Shown here: in pieces, positions 9,923 through 16,657 of the stretch
How the letters are laid out: each line of letters starts with the position of its first letter
Position numbering within the stretch: position 1 is the first letter of the stretch
Assembly (NCBI RefSeq): GCF_904846695.1
Contig: NZ_CAJHBR010000013.1
Span: forward strand, 33,020-97,019
Direction of reading: 5' to 3'
Length of the DNA: 64,000 nt
From: Psychrobacter urativorans
Lineage (GTDB): Bacteria > Pseudomonadota > Gammaproteobacteria > Pseudomonadales > Moraxellaceae
Position numbers and translations under genes: made by a program
Notes under the pieces: generated by a model
Seen by the model: only the letters and a program-made list of their open reading frames with translations
Told to the model about the DNA's origin: nothing
The model's database searches: none

Positions 9923-10288
9923 ATGGCCGCCAAAACCGTTATCATAGAAAGCAAAGATTATGTCTTTAACACCCTAAAAGAAGCGCAAAAATACTATGAT
10001 GCAATCGTCAAAGAGCTATACGATGCCAAGCTAATCCTCACAACTGGTCAAGACTTTGAAGACTTAAAGTGGATATATACCGCCTACTGTAACTATACCA
10101 ATCATGATGTAGATCGATTAAAAGAATCTGACATAGTTGGCTTCAAAGGTATAAGCACAGTACGACAAAATGCTGGGCAATATATTCCCACTGAATGTTG
10201 TGCCATTATTTTCTCAGATAATACCGAAGAAGAGTTTTTTACTGATAAAGCCATTAAAGAGATCGCTATCAAGCAAAATCCACGTTAA
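9923..10288 (+). CDS. Small conserved-looking protein, possibly DUF3223/DCL-like
   Basis: The 121-residue product starting MAAKTVIIESKDYVF has an alternating alpha/beta look, no signal peptide and no membrane segment. The pattern of FNTLKEAQKYYDAIVKEL, then a helical stretch, then VGFKGISTVRQ recalls the DUF3223 (DCL-type) fold, but this is from memory of the family pattern and is uncertain. I chose the internal ATG at 9923, preceded by GGAA, over an in-frame ATG at 9878, which has no ribosome site and would add 15 hydrophobic residues. It follows the gltX terminator and probably has its own promoter. Confidence 0.6.
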   Translation: MAAKTVIIESKDYVFNTLKEAQKYYDAIVKELYDAKLILTTGQDFEDLKWIYTAYCNYTNHDVDRLKESDIVGFKGISTVRQNAGQYIPTECCAIIFSDNTEEEFFTDKAIKEIAIKQNPR

Positions 10289-10380
10289 TTTGCAATTATT
10301 AAGCTAGGTACTTTTCTTGGCACTTCATCGTCAAACAATATTCAACGTTCTTTTTATACTTACACACTGAGAGATTACTC

Positions 10381-10809
10381 ATGCCCTATCCAGCAGCTAT
10401 AGACCCTAGTCTAGTCGGAGAATACGATGAGTATGCTGATTCGGGCGGTGGTTATTTCTTTGATGAAGTCTTAGAGTATAGGGTTTGGTGCTGTTCTAAT
10501 AGCATTACAGAAGTTATAGATACTGATGACTATAAGCAAAATAACGCTAGCAATAGCAATCACCATGATTATTACCGTGCCTTTGCCACCTATCAGCAAG
10601 CTTTAGCGTTCGCTGCTACTATTCAAAACGCAGAGACACCCGTGGCCTTAGTCAGACAGCTTGAATGGGTCGATCAGCCCTCACGAGGGGTCTACCTTCA
10701 CCACAAAGGCGAGAGAATTACAGAATGGCAAGCTGAGTGGTTGGCTAGAGGTACAAGAGAAGCTAACGATATCCCTGATTTCCTGCAAAAGCATACTCAA
10801 GCTAAATAG
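10381..10809 (+). CDS. Conserved hypothetical protein
   Basis: This 142-residue soluble protein opens MPYPAAIDPSLVGEYDEYAD, followed by GGGYFFDEVLEYRVWCC, and ends with a basic and aromatic-rich helix region. I recognise this N-terminal pattern as a conserved hypothetical family in Moraxellaceae and Pseudomonas, sometimes loosely labelled acetyltransferase, but no acetyl-CoA-binding loop is visible, so no function is given. A GAGAGATT stretch precedes the ATG at a suitable distance. A 12-base tandem repeat begins just after its stop. Confidence 0.7.
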   Translation: MPYPAAIDPSLVGEYDEYADSGGGYFFDEVLEYRVWCCSNSITEVIDTDDYKQNNASNSNHHDYYRAFATYQQALAFAATIQNAETPVALVRQLEWVDQPSRGVYLHHKGERITEWQAEWLARGTREANDIPDFLQKHTQAK

Positions 10810-10814
10810 TCATA

Positions 10815-10866
10815 CCGTAATCTATGCCGTAATCAATGCCGTAATCAATGCCGTAATCAATGCCGT
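10815..10866. repeat. 12-base tandem repeat
   Basis: The unit CCGTAATCAATG is repeated about 4.3 times directly after the preceding gene; the first copy has one mismatch (CCGTAATCTATG). The number and length of units do not fit a CRISPR. It is probably a slippage-type intergenic repeat that may vary in copy number among strains. Confidence 0.9.
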
Positions 10867-11247
10867 TAAGACGATAGCGAAACTTGCTTATTGGGATAGA
10901 GGAATAACCATTAGATAATTTTTGTGCTAAAAAATGCACTGAGCTTACTAATAATTGCTAATAATTGCTAATAACACTGAAATAACGACAGCATACGGTC
11001 TATTTCATAACAGAATCTTGCCAAAGCACTATTAAATGAATTATTAACTGAGGATTAGAGATTTTAGACTCAGATCATTAGGCTAGATGGCCACATTGAT
11101 GATTAGCTAAACACTGCAAATGTTGCAAGAGGATAGATATTGGTTATCGATTAGGGCTAAAATCCAGCCTTATGCTGTAGTTAAGCTACTAAAAACTGCT
11201 TTCTTCACTTTTATTTCACTATTTATCAATTAATCTTCAAATAGGTG
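10867..11247. other. AT-rich intergenic stretch before the tRNA genes
   Basis: I see no gene here. A short tandem duplication of CTAATAATTG occurs near 10948-10970. The end of the stretch leads into the tRNA-Ala promoter. Confidence 0.6.
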
Positions 11248-11276
11248 TTGACAACATCTCTGTGATTCCCTAAAAT
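11248..11276 (+). promoter_or_regulatory. Strong sigma-70 promoter for tRNA-Ala
   Basis: A perfect TTGACA (11248-11253) and a TAAAAT -10 (11271-11276) are separated by the optimal 17 bases. The start point would be about 11283, some ten bases before the mature tRNA. Confidence 0.8.
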
Positions 11277-11293
11277 ACGCACACTCTTAGCGA

Positions 11294-11369
11294 GGGGCTA
11301 TAGCTCAGTTGGTAGAGCACTTGCATGGCATGCAAGGGGTCAACGGTTCGACTCCGTTTAGCTCCACCA
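11294..11369 (+). tRNA. tRNA-Ala (anticodon GGC)
   Basis: The 76-base gene folds as a cloverleaf with acceptor arms GGGGCTA and TAGCTCC and an encoded CCA end. G3 pairs with U70, the alanine identity element. The anticodon stem TTGCA/TGCAA encloses a loop with GGC at 11327-11329. The T-arm contains GGTTCGACTCC. Confidence 0.97.
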
Positions 11370-11509
11370 TCTATTTATCTTAGTCTCGACTATATAAATA
11401 TCGCTAGTAGGACAGTATCAGCACCTAGGCAAGGCTTTTTCTATTCATAGATAAGCACTCTGATATTGTGAAGTACCGTTGTAGCCTTTTTGGTTATAAC
11501 ACTCTATGC

Positions 11510-11585
11510 GTCCCCATCGTCTAGAGGCCTAGGACACCGCCCTTTCACGGCGGTAACGGGGGTTCGAATCCCCCTGGGGACGCCA
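11510..11585 (+). tRNA. tRNA-Glu (anticodon TTC)
   Basis: Acceptor arms GTCCCCA and TGGGGAC close a 76-base cloverleaf with encoded GCCA. The anticodon loop CTTTCAC between CCGCC and GGCGG gives anticodon TTC at 11543-11545. The T-arm is GGGGGTTCGAATCCCCC. It is 140 bases after tRNA-Ala and probably on the same transcript, as no strong promoter lies between them. The glutamyl-tRNA synthetase gene is 1.7 kb upstream. Confidence 0.97.
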
Positions 11586-11663
11586 CTATTCGGCGTCACT
11601 TATTAGCACTTTTGCTTAGAGCTGTTTTCTTAGCATCAGATTAGACTAATAAGTAGCACTTCT

Positions 11664-11702
11664 AAAAAGCTCAATCACTACTTAGTGATTGGGCTTTTTT
11701 TT
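11664..11702 (+). terminator. Terminator after tRNA-Glu
   Basis: The arms AGCTCAATCAC (11668-11678) and GTGATTGGGCT (11685-11695) are nearly perfect complements, preceded by an A-run and followed by T-rich sequence to 11702. Confidence 0.85.
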
Positions 11703-12218
11703 GATGTTTATTTATCAGTACTAACTAGCGTTAATCGTAGTATTGTTACTAGCAAACAATCGTAAGCTTACAAGCTAAGGATACCTCTGAATACATCGAG
11801 GAGGACTTGTTGGCTGTGCTTACAATACTAGCAGTTAGGACATAAAAAAAGCTTATTCACCTCTATTGTCCATGAGCTTTTTTATTAGTGATGTAGCAAG
11901 TTTTTCGGGGTTTGAGTGAGATAGCTTAAAATCATAAATATCATATAGTTAACGAATTTAACTTAGTACCCACATAACTTTACATTAACTCTAATTTGTC
12001 ACACAAACTTACTGCTATATACACAAAACTAGTGTTTCTCTACTTAACAGTGTTATTAATAATTCACATTATTGACTATTATTAGCGAATATTCGTACAG
12101 CAGACTATTGTTGTTAATATGCTGAAATGAATGAATTAAAATAATCATTTTAACGTATGTAAATATGGGAAAAGATCCCTATCATTTCATACTATTTATA
12201 TAACACTGAGGAACATCT
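11703..12218. other. Intergenic region with a second terminator
   Basis: No gene of normal size is visible. A strong ribosome-site-like GAGGAGGA (11798-11805), partly able to pair with CCTC at 11784-11787, precedes only a tiny open frame and then a hairpin at 11844-11884, so a short leader or small RNA is possible. The rest is AT-rich. Confidence 0.45.
11844..11884. terminator. Bidirectional-looking terminator hairpin
   Basis: AAAAAAGCTTAT pairs with ATGAGCTTTTTT around a loop of about 17 bases, with A- and T-runs on either side. No annotated gene ends immediately beside it, so it suggests an unannotated small transcript. Confidence 0.65.
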
Positions 12219-13277
12219 ATGATACAAACTTACTCACCACAACGTCGCCCATCATGGCGCGGTGTAATTGCTGGTCTGGTAATGGGCTTGATAGTGGTTA
12301 TGGCAATGATTGCCTTAGCTTTAGTTCTAAGCTCATTTTTACCTTTTGATTTAAAGGGCAGTAGTATTGCTGGTGGTATTTATGCTGCAATCACTGCTTT
12401 AGTTAGCGCTTTTGTAGCGGGTTATTTTGCTATCAAATTCTCAGCTCCAGAAGCTCTATTCGGTGATGGTACTGATATCGATCCTAAAGATGCTAGCTTG
12501 ACAGGTATGCTTACTGCAGCCCTAATCGTGCTGCTAACTACTTTCTTTGCCATGAGTAGCGCTACTAGTATTTTAGCTACAGCTGGTAATGCAGTAGGTA
12601 GTACTGTAAGCACAGTTGCTAAAACTGCAGGTGGCGTAGTAGCCGCTGGTACATCAGCAGCTGGTACTGCAGCCGTTGCAGCACCTGATAGTACTGTAGA
12701 AAAAGTACAACAGTCAGCGCAAGACGTTTACCAAAAAGTATCTGGTAATATTAGCAAAGAAGATATCAATGCTTTGGTTGCTAAAAATACTCAAAACTTG
12801 AATGAGAAACAAATTGCAGCAACGACTAATGTATTAGACGATATGCTGAACAAGACTAAGAACGAAGTTAAAGAGATGGACTTCACTAGTATCGATACTT
12901 GGCGCAACATTGATGACTATGCTAAAAACCGTATGGCATCAATCGAAGCTACGCTAAAAGGTCCTGAATTAGTGAACCGTCTGCAAGCTGAAGGCCTAAC
13001 TGAAGCGCAAGCAACTGAAGTTCGTACTGAAGTTCAACAGTCATTCACTGAATATAAAGTTAAAACTGAGCAGTATGTTGCTGAAGCTCAGCAAACTTTA
13101 GATAACGGCTTACAACAAGCTGAAGAAGTTGCTCGTAAAGCAGCTTTATATAGTGGTTTATTCTGGTTAATCAGTGCTTTGCTTACTTTTATCGCCGCTA
13201 CTATGGGTGCCAAAAGTGCAGCTGCTAACTATCGTTTAGCTAAACCAATCATAACTTATGGTGATAACATTCGTTAA
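12219..13277 (+). CDS. Membrane protein with long helical middle domain, unknown function
   Basis: The 352-residue product has three hydrophobic segments in its first 130 residues (about 16-40, 52-74 and 92-115), a small Ala/Gly/Thr-rich linker, then a charged helical region (about 155-300) rich in Glu, Lys, Gln and Ala, and a final membrane segment near 308-332. A GAGGAA ribosome site lies eight bases before the ATG. I do not recognise the family. The layout suggests an envelope protein with a large coiled soluble domain. It stands alone, with a clear terminator at 13361-13391. Confidence 0.85.
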   Translation: MIQTYSPQRRPSWRGVIAGLVMGLIVVMAMIALALVLSSFLPFDLKGSSIAGGIYAAITALVSAFVAGYFAIKFSAPEALFGDGTDIDPKDASLTGMLTAALIVLLTTFFAMSSATSILATAGNAVGSTVSTVAKTAGGVVAAGTSAAGTAAVAAPDSTVEKVQQSAQDVYQKVSGNISKEDINALVAKNTQNLNEKQIAATTNVLDDMLNKTKNEVKEMDFTSIDTWRNIDDYAKNRMASIEATLKGPELVNRLQAEGLTEAQATEVRTEVQQSFTEYKVKTEQYVAEAQQTLDNGLQQAEEVARKAALYSGLFWLISALLTFIAATMGAKSAAANYRLAKPIITYGDNIR

Positions 13278-13360
13278 GCAGTAGTAAAAAACTTAATATA
13301 GAAAGCTTATATTAATTAGATTACTTATGTTAGAACGCAATGATTAGAATCAAAGCATTT

Positions 13361-13391
13361 AAAAAGCCCGATCATTATGATCGGGCTTTTT
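13361..13391. terminator. Bidirectional terminator
   Basis: AAAAAGCCCGATCA and its complement TGATCGGGCTTTTT form a hairpin around TTA. It serves the plus-strand membrane-protein gene and can also serve the convergent EamA gene. Confidence 0.9.
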
Positions 13392-13406
13392 CTATTAGCT
13401 TAAGAC

Positions 13407-13438
13407 AAATTACGACTTAGCCAAATTACGACTTAGCC
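13407..13438. repeat. 16-base duplication over the EamA stop codon
   Basis: AAATTACGACTTAGCC is present twice back to back. The upstream copy (minus-strand sense) holds the last codons and TAA of the transporter gene, and the second copy repeats them downstream, so the stop codon is duplicated in the 3' flank. Confidence 0.9.
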
Positions 13439-14325
13439 AAACTGTTAAAAGATAAGTTAAGCGACAAATAAGTACCAATCAATATCACTACTGAACCAAT
13501 AATAGCGCCAATATCTAGTGCTTCACCTAGTAGAAAATAACCTAAGACAATGGCAAAAATAGGAATCACTAACGTGATGCTAGTAGCGCGCATCGGGCCG
13601 ATACTTTTAATAAGTTGGTTCATAAATACCAGCGCAATTGCGGTAGAAAATACGCCAATACAAATCACTGAACCCCACGCTCTTAAGCTAATACTTGCCC
13701 CATAGGGAAAGTTGTAAATAGCTACGGGTAGCATCACTAAGCTGGCAATAATTAACGACCCTGCGGTGATAGCTACTGGTGAGATATCCTCTAAGTAATT
13801 TCTAGTGACGTTGGCTCCTACTGCGTAGCCTACTGCACCTAATAAAGCATAGCCCATCGGTAGCAGTTTTGAGCCTAAGCCATTTGCTCCTTGCTCAGCA
13901 AATAGATTCTCACTCATCAAAATCACTACACCTATAACCCCAATAATTAGCCCTAATATTTGCTTTTTAGCCAGCTTCTCATTAAAAAAAGTACTCGCAA
14001 TAAAGCCGCTCATCATCGGTACAGCAGCATTGAGTACCGCTAATACCCCTGCGTTCACTGACTGCGCTGAAAAAGAGAACAGCATAAAGGGGATAGCCGC
14101 AGAGAATAGACCTACAATGGTAAGCACCTTCCACTTTTTGCGGATACCTATTCGATCTTTTGGACTCAGGAATAAAAATACTATCATCACTAGCCCTGCA
14201 AATATTACTCGTAGACCGGCAAAAGCCAACGAGCCAAATTCAGGGACACCTATTCGATAAAATATAAAGGATATCGACCACATAAAGGACAGAGTTAAAA
14301 ATATAATCAGGTCGCGTCTGCTCAT
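13426..14325 (-). CDS. EamA-family (DMT) transporter
   Basis: This is a 299-residue inner-membrane protein with about ten hydrophobic segments in two EamA repeats. The first begins FLTLSFMWSISFIFYRIGV with GLRVIFAGLV; the second runs from about residue 150, ending with VLGYFLLGEALDIGAIIGS, the usual EamA end. Members of the drug/metabolite transporter superfamily often export amino acids or other metabolites; no substrate can be read here. It is a single gene converging on the preceding membrane-protein gene. Confidence 0.92.
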   Translation of the reverse strand: MSRRDLIIFLTLSFMWSISFIFYRIGVPEFGSLAFAGLRVIFAGLVMIVFLFLSPKDRIGIRKKWKVLTIVGLFSAAIPFMLFSFSAQSVNAGVLAVLNAAVPMMSGFIASTFFNEKLAKKQILGLIIGVIGVVILMSENLFAEQGANGLGSKLLPMGYALLGAVGYAVGANVTRNYLEDISPVAITAGSLIIASLVMLPVAIYNFPYGASISLRAWGSVICIGVFSTAIALVFMNQLIKSIGPMRATSITLVIPIFAIVLGYFLLGEALDIGAIIGSVVILIGTYLSLNLSFNSLAKS

Positions 14326-14764
14326 TGCTCACTCAACTTAGACAGTTAGCACGATAGCTGTTTGGCTGTTATCTGCTAGTTTATAGAAATACGATGATGA
14401 TAACGTTTTAACGGCAATTGAGGTGTTGTTATTTATGTATAGAAAGTCAGCCGCTCCTCTGATCCGTGATTAAATTTAATTGAACTATTTATGCTGGCAT
14501 CCCGCCTAATTGTTTGATCTGCTAACACTATGAAACAGCTGACAAGAACACTAAATTCAAGCTATTCATTTAGATGGTCATTTTAAAAAGCACTTAGCTA
14601 TTTTAGCTATTTTAGCTATTTTAGTTACGTTAATGACTCTAGCCACGTTAGTATTTGCCCCTCTGCTAGCAGCATTTTTACAAAACCAAGTATTTATCAG
14701 CATTGATTTATAGCATTATTAGTGTCGAGTGCTTACTTTATTGCAAATTTATAGCGAGGTTTAT
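14326..14764. other. Intergenic region with a 9-base tandem repeat
   Basis: The unit AGCTATTTT is repeated about 3.5 times at 14596-14625. One frame across it reads (Ile-Leu-Ala)n and continues open to a TAG near 14713 without a start codon that has a ribosome site, so it may be a remnant of a small membrane-protein gene. Nothing else is visible. Confidence 0.5.
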
Positions 14765-15244
14765 ATGAATAAAGTCTTAGTGATAACGATAGGACTGCTT
14801 CTGTCTAGCCAAGTATTCGCCGATTCAGCTTTTGATCAAGGCTTAGTTAGGATAAATGCTGTTGATGCCAATTACGTTTATAAAGACATGACTTTGGTTA
14901 ACGATTTCTTTAAAACTGCAGAAGATAATTTCGCTAGTACCTTACCAATTAAAGTCAATATTTTGGTCGAAAATACGGCTGTAGTGACTACCCCTTTCTA
15001 TAGTCGATTTGATTACCGTCTAACGCTCGCCTTGCCTGCCGATGAATTAGCAGAAATGAAACAATGGCTATCCTCAACCGGCAACCTAAAGAATTTATGT
15101 ATAAAATCCTTTTATCCTGCTAAGTATATGCAAGCAAATAACCATAAACTAGTTTATTCTTATCGTGATATAGACGACAAAGCTATTGCAGATGTGACTT
15201 TAACTACGGAAACTTGTAAAAAGGCGATTAGTACTACTAGCTAA
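14765..15244 (+). CDS. Small exported protein of unknown function
   Basis: The 159-residue product has a clear Sec signal peptide (Lys, then a hydrophobic core, cleavage after SSQVFA) and a mature part of about 140 residues with two Cys that could pair in the periplasm. I chose the ATG at 14765, preceded by GCGAGG, over an in-frame upstream ATG that would spoil the signal peptide. No family was recognised. Confidence 0.75.
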   Translation: MNKVLVITIGLLLSSQVFADSAFDQGLVRINAVDANYVYKDMTLVNDFFKTAEDNFASTLPIKVNILVENTAVVTTPFYSRFDYRLTLALPADELAEMKQWLSSTGNLKNLCIKSFYPAKYMQANNHKLVYSYRDIDDKAIADVTLTTETCKKAISTTS

Positions 15245-15249
15245 TGTTG

Positions 15250-15678
15250 TTAGCCTTTACTAACTAAAGCAGTGCTTTTTACAAAAACAGTTTCAAATAG
15301 CAAAATTATAATACCTCCGATCAGATAGCACCCTAAGTCTTCTATGCTAAAAGTATTGCCTAATAGCGTATAGGCCACACCTCCTTGTTTAAAACCGAGT
15401 AACTCTGCCAGTTTAAAATACTGGCTAAACTCGATGCTACAGGCAAATATAAGGGTAAACAAAACCACTAACCGCTTATTTAGCTTAACAACAGTCATTA
15501 GGGCACTATATATCAGCATGATGACTAAAATATCACCAAAATAACTTCTCACCCATCCAGTGCTATAGTTAGCTATCACTATTTCGAGCAAAAATAGAAC
15601 TATAGCTGACAGAAAATAGCCAACATGCAAACGAAATCTAGGTATTTTTGACAAGGCTGTTGCTCCGCAGATGGCCAT
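15250..15678 (-). CDS. DUF2809-family membrane protein
   Basis: This 142-residue protein has four hydrophobic segments. The conserved-looking features are RSYFGDILVIMLIYSAL in the second segment, EFSQYFKLAELLG, and the end block LLGNTFSIEDLGCYLIGG, which match my memory of DUF2809 proteins. Function is unknown for the family. It converges on the exported-protein gene, with five bases between the stop codons. Confidence 0.8.
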   Translation of the reverse strand: MAICGATALSKIPRFRLHVGYFLSAIVLFLLEIVIANYSTGWVRSYFGDILVIMLIYSALMTVVKLNKRLVVLFTLIFACSIEFSQYFKLAELLGFKQGGVAYTLLGNTFSIEDLGCYLIGGIIILLFETVFVKSTALVSKG

Positions 15679-15848
15679 TAATATGCCTTAAGCGTAACAA
15701 AGAAATCATGGATTTATCATAGAGTATCGAAGGATTATTTACTAAGATACGGTTTAAAACCATTAAAAATAGTTCAATAAATGCCAGCAGAATGAGCACT
15801 TCAATCAGCACAACCATCGACACAAGTAAGCAATGATAGGAGTTCACA

Positions 15849-16337
15849 ATGAACGATGAAACTAAAAAAAGACTTACAGTATTGCTTGAAGAGTTAATCA
15901 CCACTGCAAACTCAGAGTCAAGGCAAGAAGAAATAAATACTGAAGTCGATAAGTTATCTCCCGACCCTTTTTGGAGTGACTATATCTTTTGGAGTAACGA
16001 CTATTTAAATGACAACGAAAATGAAGACGAAGACGAAAATAAAAAGGTCAGCTTAAATTATGACAAGTTGTTTAAGAAGATTGCTGAGTACCCAAATTCT
16101 TCTGAGTATAAAACCAAGACTCTAATTATAAAGCTAGTTGAACAGCTGATCGCTACAGATTTCTCTAACGCTAGTGAAGTTGATACGGTAAATGAGATTA
16201 ATGAGCTGTCTCCCGATATCAATTGGATGAATTATGTTTTTGCTGATAAGTCTTGCATAAACGGTGACGGCAGTCTTGATAAAGAAAAGTTTTTAAATAA
16301 GATCTTTAATGAGAGCTGGAACGAGAATTTTCGCTGA
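15849..16337 (+). CDS. Acidic protein with an internal duplication, unknown function
   Basis: The 162-residue protein is strongly acidic, with no signal or membrane segment. Two halves repeat one pattern: LLEELITT followed by EVDKLSPDPFWSDYIFW in the first, and LVEQLIAT followed by EINELSPDINWMNYVF in the second. The LSPDxxWxDYxF motif is reminiscent of small bacterial immunity-type proteins, but I cannot name a family, and no toxin gene is adjacent. The DNA is more AT-rich than the core genes. The ATG at 15849 is preceded by AGGAG at suitable distance. Confidence 0.75.
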   Translation: MNDETKKRLTVLLEELITTANSESRQEEINTEVDKLSPDPFWSDYIFWSNDYLNDNENEDEDENKKVSLNYDKLFKKIAEYPNSSEYKTKTLIIKLVEQLIATDFSNASEVDTVNEINELSPDINWMNYVFADKSCINGDGSLDKEKFLNKIFNESWNENFR

Positions 16338-16577
16338 GAATAAAAGCTGAATGTTTAAATACCATTCAAGAGTCAGGTGTAGGGTGCACCCCGCGCACCG
16401 AAGTATTCAAAAAATTATTTATTGCTACAAACTATAGCTATTGCATAGTAAGCCGATGGTGGTCGTAAGCTGTGTCCAACCTACTTAGTAATGGATACTT
16501 TCGCCCCTGTCAGGTATACACAGACAAGCAAAAGGTGCGATGAGCTACCCCTTGAAGGCAACTAGTAAAGGTCATGC
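16338..16577. other. Intergenic region with a GC-richer repeat-like patch
   Basis: A patch at about 16375-16410 (GTAGGGTGCACCCCGCGCACC) is GC-richer than its surroundings and internally palindromic. It resembles short dispersed intergenic repeats found in many gammaproteobacteria. No gene is visible. Confidence 0.4.
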
Positions 16578-16634
16578 CATAAAAAAGCCCAATCCCCTAC
16601 TTTGACTGGGACTGGGACTGGGACTGGGCTTTCT
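16578..16634 (-). terminator. Terminator after acnA, with a hexamer repeat in one arm
   Basis: On the minus strand AAGCCCAGTCCC pairs with GGGGATTGGGCTT and a T-run follows. The arm proximal to acnA contains four copies of the hexamer GACTGG (plus-strand, 16604-16627), so several alternative pairings are possible. Confidence 0.75.
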
Positions 16635-16657
16635 ATCATACTAAGCTGAATTGACTA

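Noticed and set aside
10815..10866. Regular short repeats that could suggest a CRISPR array
   Set aside because: Units are 12 bases and contiguous with no spacers, so this is a simple tandem repeat.
11294..11585. tRNA genes as attachment sites for an integrated element
   Set aside because: No direct repeat of either tRNA 3' end and no integrase gene is visible nearby.
15638..15904. An 88-residue hydrophobic minus-strand frame between the DUF2809 gene and the acidic protein gene
   Set aside because: It overlaps the starts of both neighbours, has no convincing ribosome site and reads as AT-driven hydrophobic residues.
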